Below, piece after piece: positions 61,089 to 64,000 of a DNA stretch of 64,000 nucleotides; the stretch's first letter is position 1; each line of letters opens with the position of its first letter. The DNA is from Micromonospora sp. R77 (GTDB taxonomy: Bacteria; Actinomycetota; Actinomycetes; Mycobacteriales; Micromonosporaceae), in contig NZ_JALDST010000001.1 in NCBI RefSeq assembly GCF_022747945.1, positions 6,324,001 to 6,388,000 on the forward strand, read 5' to 3'. A program made the translations under genes and the position numbers. The notes beneath the pieces are model-generated. The model had not been told where the DNA came from and did no database searches. It saw only the letters and a list, made by a program, of their open reading frames with translations.

Positions 61089-62401
61089 ACGTGTTCACCG
61101 AATGCTCGCCGTCACCCCAGTTCGTGGGCATGTGGCGGATGCCGGGCGACACCACCGGCACCGGGTACCGCTCGCTGGAGCACTGGGCGGCGGTCGCCCG
61201 CAAGCTCGAGGACGCCTGCATCGACGCGCTCTTCTTCGCCGACATCCACGGCACCTACGACGTCTACCGGGGCTCCTGGGAGACCGCGGTACGCCAGGGT
61301 GTGCAGATCCCGTCGATCGACCCGATGCCGGTGGTGGCGGCGCTGGCCATGGTCACCCGGAACCTCGGTTTCGCGGTCACCTACTCGACCACCTACCACC
61401 AGCCGTACGAGTGCGCCCGGCTCTTCTCCTCGCTGGACCACCTGACCCGGGGCCGGATCGGCTGGAACATCGTCACCTCCTATCTCCGCTCGGCCAGCGA
61501 CAACGGGCTGGGGGAGTACCTCGACCACGACCTGCGCTACGACCGCGCGGACGAGTACCTGACGGTGGTCCGCCGGCTGTGGGAGGAGAGCTGGGACGAC
61601 GACGCGGTGCGCCGGGACGCGGCGGCGGACGTCTTCGCCGACCCGTCCGCCGTGCGGCAGATCGACCACGCCGGGACCTGGTTCACCGTCCGCGGGCCGC
61701 ACCAGTGCGAGCCGTCGCCGCAGCGCACCCCGGTGCTCTACCAGGCCGGCGCCTCCGGCCGGGGCCTGGCGTTCGCGGCCCGGCACGCCGAGGTGGTCTT
61801 CCTGACCCTGGCGGACCCGGAGAGCGGCGCGGGTGCCGTCCGCAAGCTGCGTGACCAGGTCGCCGCCGCCGGCCGGGACCCGGCCGGGGTGAAGGCGCTG
61901 CAGGGCAGCATGGTGCTCATCGGACGGGACCGGGCGGAGGCCAAGGCGAAGGCCGACCTCTACCACCGGCTGTGGAGCACCGAGGGGCAGCTCGCCAAGT
62001 GGTGCGGCTGGATGGACGTGGACCTGGCGGCCTTTCCCGACGAGACGCCGGTCGACGAGGTGAAGAACCAGGGCAGCCAGTCCTTCCTGGGGTTCCTGCG
62101 CGGGCTCACGCCCGACCGGGAGTGGACCGTCGGCGACGTGAAGTATCTGATCTCCCGCCCCCGCCGGGCCCGCCGCAACGCGCCGGTCACCCTCTTCGGC
62201 ACCGCCGAGGAGGTCGCCGATCGGATGGAGCAGTGGCGCGACGTGGCGGGCGTGGACGGGTTCAACCTGATCCCGTGCCCGCCGACCGGCGGCGTCGACG
62301 ACATCTGCGACCTGCTCGTCCCGGAGTTGCAGCGGCGGGGGATGTTCCGTACCGCGTACCGGCCCGGCGAGACGCTGCGGGAGCGTTACTTCGCGGCGTA
62401 G
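61079..62401 (+). CDS. LLM-class FMNH2-dependent monooxygenase (NtaA/SnaA/DszA-like)
   Basis: 440 residues, ATG 61079. GYRSLEHWAAVARKLEDACIDALFFADI, TYSTTYHQPYECARLFSSLDHLTRGRIGWNIVTS and VLYQAGASGRGLAFAARHAE are the signatures of the NtaA/DszA family. Members oxidise C-S or C-N centres with reduced flavin from a partner reductase; in this locus only the reductase at 2034-2600 is seen. Its link with the peroxiredoxin-like gene hints at sulfur oxidation. The 3' end overlaps the opposing LLM gene by 16 bp. Confidence 0.93.
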   Translation: MHLNVFTECSPSPQFVGMWRMPGDTTGTGYRSLEHWAAVARKLEDACIDALFFADIHGTYDVYRGSWETAVRQGVQIPSIDPMPVVAALAMVTRNLGFAVTYSTTYHQPYECARLFSSLDHLTRGRIGWNIVTSYLRSASDNGLGEYLDHDLRYDRADEYLTVVRRLWEESWDDDAVRRDAAADVFADPSAVRQIDHAGTWFTVRGPHQCEPSPQRTPVLYQAGASGRGLAFAARHAEVVFLTLADPESGAGAVRKLRDQVAAAGRDPAGVKALQGSMVLIGRDRAEAKAKADLYHRLWSTEGQLAKWCGWMDVDLAAFPDETPVDEVKNQGSQSFLGFLRGLTPDREWTVGDVKYLISRPRRARRNAPVTLFGTAEEVADRMEQWRDVAGVDGFNLIPCPPTGGVDDICDLLVPELQRRGMFRTAYRPGETLRERYFAA

Positions 62402-63429
62402 GCGCGTACCTGTTCGACCAGCCGGACCCGGTCGGCGTGCGTGCGGGCGATCGGCGTCACGTGCAGGGTCGTGACGCCGGCCGCCGCGCACGCCGCCACC
62501 CGGTCGGCCACCCAGCCGGCCGGACCGATCAGGCAGGTGGCGGCCACCAGTTCCTCCGGGACCGCCGCGGCCGCCTCGTCCCGGCGGCCGGCCAGGTAGA
62601 GCTCCTGCACGGTGGCCGCCGCCTCGGCGAAGCCGTACCGGACGGCCAGCCGGTTGTAGAAGTTGCGGTTCCGCGCCCCCATCCCGCCCAGGTAGAGGGC
62701 CAGCTCCCGGCGGGCGATCCGGCGCAGGTGCCGCACGTCGTCGCCGATCGCGAGCGGCATCCGCACCGCGACGTCCAGCGGCGGCAGCGCCGGGTCCCGG
62801 CGGGCCAGGCCGGCGGCCAGCGGCCCGCCCCAGACGGCGTCGGCCTGCTCCGGTACGAAGAAGGCCGGCTGCCAACCCTCCGCCGCCTCGGCGGCCAGCT
62901 CCACGTTGCGCGGGCCGATCGCGGCGAGGCTGATCGGGATCCGCTCCCGCACCGGCTTGTTGATCAGCTTCAGCGGCCGGGCCAGGCCGCTGCCCTGCCC
63001 CTCGGGCAGCGGGATCTGGTAGTGGCGGCCCCGGTAAACCACCGGTTCCCGGCGCCACACCATCCGGCAGATGTCGATGACCTCCCGGGTGCGCTCCACC
63101 GGCGCGTCGTACGGCACCCCGTGGAACCCCTCGATCACCTGTGGCCCGGAGGCGCCCAGCCCGAGTTCGAAGCGCCCGTCGGAGACGAAGTCCAGTCCGG
63201 CGGCGGTGGTGGCGATCAGCGTCGGGGTACGGGTGTAGAGCTGCATCACCGCCGAGGCGATGGTCAGCGTCCTGGTCCGGGCCGCGAGGTAGCCGAGCTG
63301 GCTGACCGCGTCGAAGGTGTACAGCTCGGCCACGGTCACCATGTCCAGCCCGGCCGCCTCGTAGTCGGCCAGCTCGTCGACCGACTCGCGGAAACCCTTC
63401 GTGTAGCTCAGCGCCATCCCGACCCGCAC
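62386..63429 (-). CDS. LLM-class (F420- or flavin-dependent) oxidoreductase
   Basis: 347 residues from GTG 63429, with an in-frame ATG at 63417. The luciferase-like barrel is clear: ALSYTKGFRESVDELADYEAAGLDMVTVAEL, FVSDGRFELGLGASGPQVIEGFHG and GPAGWVADRVAACAAAGVTTLHV. The pattern GLGASGPQV is usual in F420-dependent members of the family in actinobacteria. It is the only gene in its direction at this end and shares the gap with the Crp/Fnr regulator. Possible roles are reduction of an enone or imine, or flavin-dependent oxidation. Confidence 0.87.
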   Translation of the reverse strand: MRVGMALSYTKGFRESVDELADYEAAGLDMVTVAELYTFDAVSQLGYLAARTRTLTIASAVMQLYTRTPTLIATTAAGLDFVSDGRFELGLGASGPQVIEGFHGVPYDAPVERTREVIDICRMVWRREPVVYRGRHYQIPLPEGQGSGLARPLKLINKPVRERIPISLAAIGPRNVELAAEAAEGWQPAFFVPEQADAVWGGPLAAGLARRDPALPPLDVAVRMPLAIGDDVRHLRRIARRELALYLGGMGARNRNFYNRLAVRYGFAEAAATVQELYLAGRRDEAAAAVPEELVAATCLIGPAGWVADRVAACAAAGVTTLHVTPIARTHADRVRLVEQVRAYAAK

Positions 63430-63453
63430 GACTATCTCCTCGTCTTCACTGGT

Positions 63454-63476
63454 CTTTACTTGCCTTCGCTAGTATC
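63454..63476. promoter_or_regulatory. Operator-like element between LLM and Crp/Fnr genes
   Basis: TTTACTTG-CC-TTCG-CTAGTATCC, almost the same string as at 10368-10392 in front of the PPTase and NRPS genes. Read on the minus strand, GGATACTAG could be the -10 region of the LLM gene. Its presence beside the regulator suggests autoregulation. Confidence 0.5.
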
Positions 63477-63533
63477 CCTGACGATGATGTGATTTCCTCC
63501 ACGTGTGTCGTGGCGGGCGGAAGGTGGGCCGAC

Positions 63534-64000
63534 GTGACACAAGCCGAGCCGCTGTCGAGGACCCGCGTCGCGGACCTCACGGCGCTGGCCGGGCGGCTGC
63601 CCGGCACCTCGCTGATCGAGCTGTCCCGCAACGACCACGTCTATCGCGGCGGATCGCCCGACCCGCACGTCTACGTGGTCGAGCGGGGCCAGGTGAAGAC
63701 CCAGCTGGTCGCCGCGAGCGGCAAACGCTGCCTGCTCTCGGTGCACGTCACCGGTGACCTGTTCGGCGAGACGGCGCTGCTCGGGCTGGAGCGCCTGGAG
63801 ACCGCCATCGCGTTGACCCGTACGGTGCTGCGGCGCATCCCGGCGGCCTCGGCCGCCGCCGTGCTGGCCGCCGACGGCTCCCCGGACGCCCTGGCGCGTC
63901 ACCTCAGCATCCGCCTGCAGCACCAGCAGAAGGTGGTGGCGGACATGGTGACGATGGCCAGCGAGCTGCGCCTGGCCGTACGTCTGCAGGACCTGGCCCG
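63534..64000 (+). CDS. Crp/Fnr-family transcriptional regulator, partial
   Basis: GTG 63534 follows GGCGGAAGG; the gene runs off the right edge after about 155 residues. The cyclic-nucleotide-binding-like beta barrel is visible: HVYRGGSPDPHVYVVERGQVKT, then VTGDLFGETALLG, the conserved phosphate-cassette region (GDxFGExALL). Helix C starts at LARHLSIRLQHQQKVVAD. The DNA-binding helix-turn-helix lies outside the window. It is the only regulator seen in 64 kb and so the best candidate for binding the repeated ATACGAG/CTTGTAT elements. Confidence 0.85.
   Translation, partial: MTQAEPLSRTRVADLTALAGRLPGTSLIELSRNDHVYRGGSPDPHVYVVERGQVKTQLVAASGKRCLLSVHVTGDLFGETALLGLERLETAIALTRTVLRRIPAASAAAVLAADGSPDALARHLSIRLQHQQKVVADMVTMASELRLAVRLQDLA

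Noticed and set aside
63480..63533. Classical Crp box (TGTGA-N6-TCACA) near the regulator
   Set aside because: Only partial matches with wrong spacing were seen here and at 38040-38060.
1..64000. CRISPR arrays, tRNA/rRNA genes, insertion sequences or att sites
   Set aside because: No regularly spaced repeats of CRISPR type, no tRNA-like cloverleaf, no transposase motifs or flanking inverted repeats were recognised. The repeated AT-rich elements are short and promoter-bound.

Overview
The window is about 73% GC with dense, overlapping genes, GTG/TTG starts and no rRNA, tRNA, insertion sequence, phage or CRISPR. This fits a filamentous actinomycete; Micromonosporaceae is possible, but I cannot fix the genus. 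Almost every gene looks like part of one large biosynthetic locus that runs off both ends of the window.

Layout. 1-10.4 kb: a flavin monooxygenase (partial), a methyltransferase, a carrier protein, a flavin reductase/luciferase-like monooxygenase pair, a free-standing condensation domain, a diiron ferritin-like oxygenase with a second methyltransferase, a DDAH-like hydrolase, a P450, a VOC protein and a Sfp-type phosphopantetheinyl transferase. 10.5-24.8 kb (+): an assembly line of pyochelin/yersiniabactin type, ArCP-Cy-A-PCP-Cy-A-PCP, then docking-Cy-A-MT-PCP with a degenerate TE-like tail, a Rossmann dehydrogenase, a thiazolinyl imine reductase and a type II thioesterase. 24.7-31.1 kb (-): P450, two acyl-CoA dehydrogenases, an MmcQ-like protein, a methyltransferase and a fatty-acyl-AMP-ligase-like enzyme. 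31.2-39.5 kb: a second free condensation domain, a VOC protein, a flavoprotein, a Cy-A-PCP-TE synthetase with a free carrier protein, and a metallo-beta-lactamase-fold hydrolase. 39.6-45.8 kb (-): an aryl-acid AMP ligase, two FAD amine oxidases, a VOC protein and a P450. 45.9-62.4 kb (+): ferredoxin, thiolase and CoA transferase, then a highly reducing type II PKS (KR, two hotdog dehydratases, ACP, two KS/CLF-like pairs, hydrolase, thioesterase, DsbA-type isomerase), aldolase, AMP ligase, P450, peroxiredoxin-like protein and monooxygenase. The right end has another luciferase-like oxidoreductase and a partial Crp/Fnr regulator.

How it may work together (inference). The aryl-AMP ligase would load an aryl acid on the N-terminal ArCP. 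Up to four cyclization modules, three or four of them with cysteine-like codes, would build a chain of thiazoline-like rings, with one methylation, one imine reduction, and release by the TE of the third synthetase. The type II PKS should make a polyene or polyene-derived acyl group. The many flavin, haem and diiron oxidases would tailor the product. I cannot name the compound.

Two cross-cutting observations matter most. First, nearly all intergenic gaps carry variants of one AT-rich element (ATACGAG / CTTGTAT and CTAGCGTTTRC), which ties the NRPS, PKS and tailoring operons into one probable regulon. Second, reading frames break repeatedly at GC-rich runs at 15.1 kb, 18.4-18.6 kb, 21.5-22.8 kb, 28.2 kb, 43.0-43.3 kb, 52.35 kb and 54.1-54.3 kb. 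Family-conserved protein continues in another frame each time, so sequencing indels are likelier than true decay. No gap without a gene exceeds 300 bases. Convergent operons are mostly separated by long perfect hairpins.
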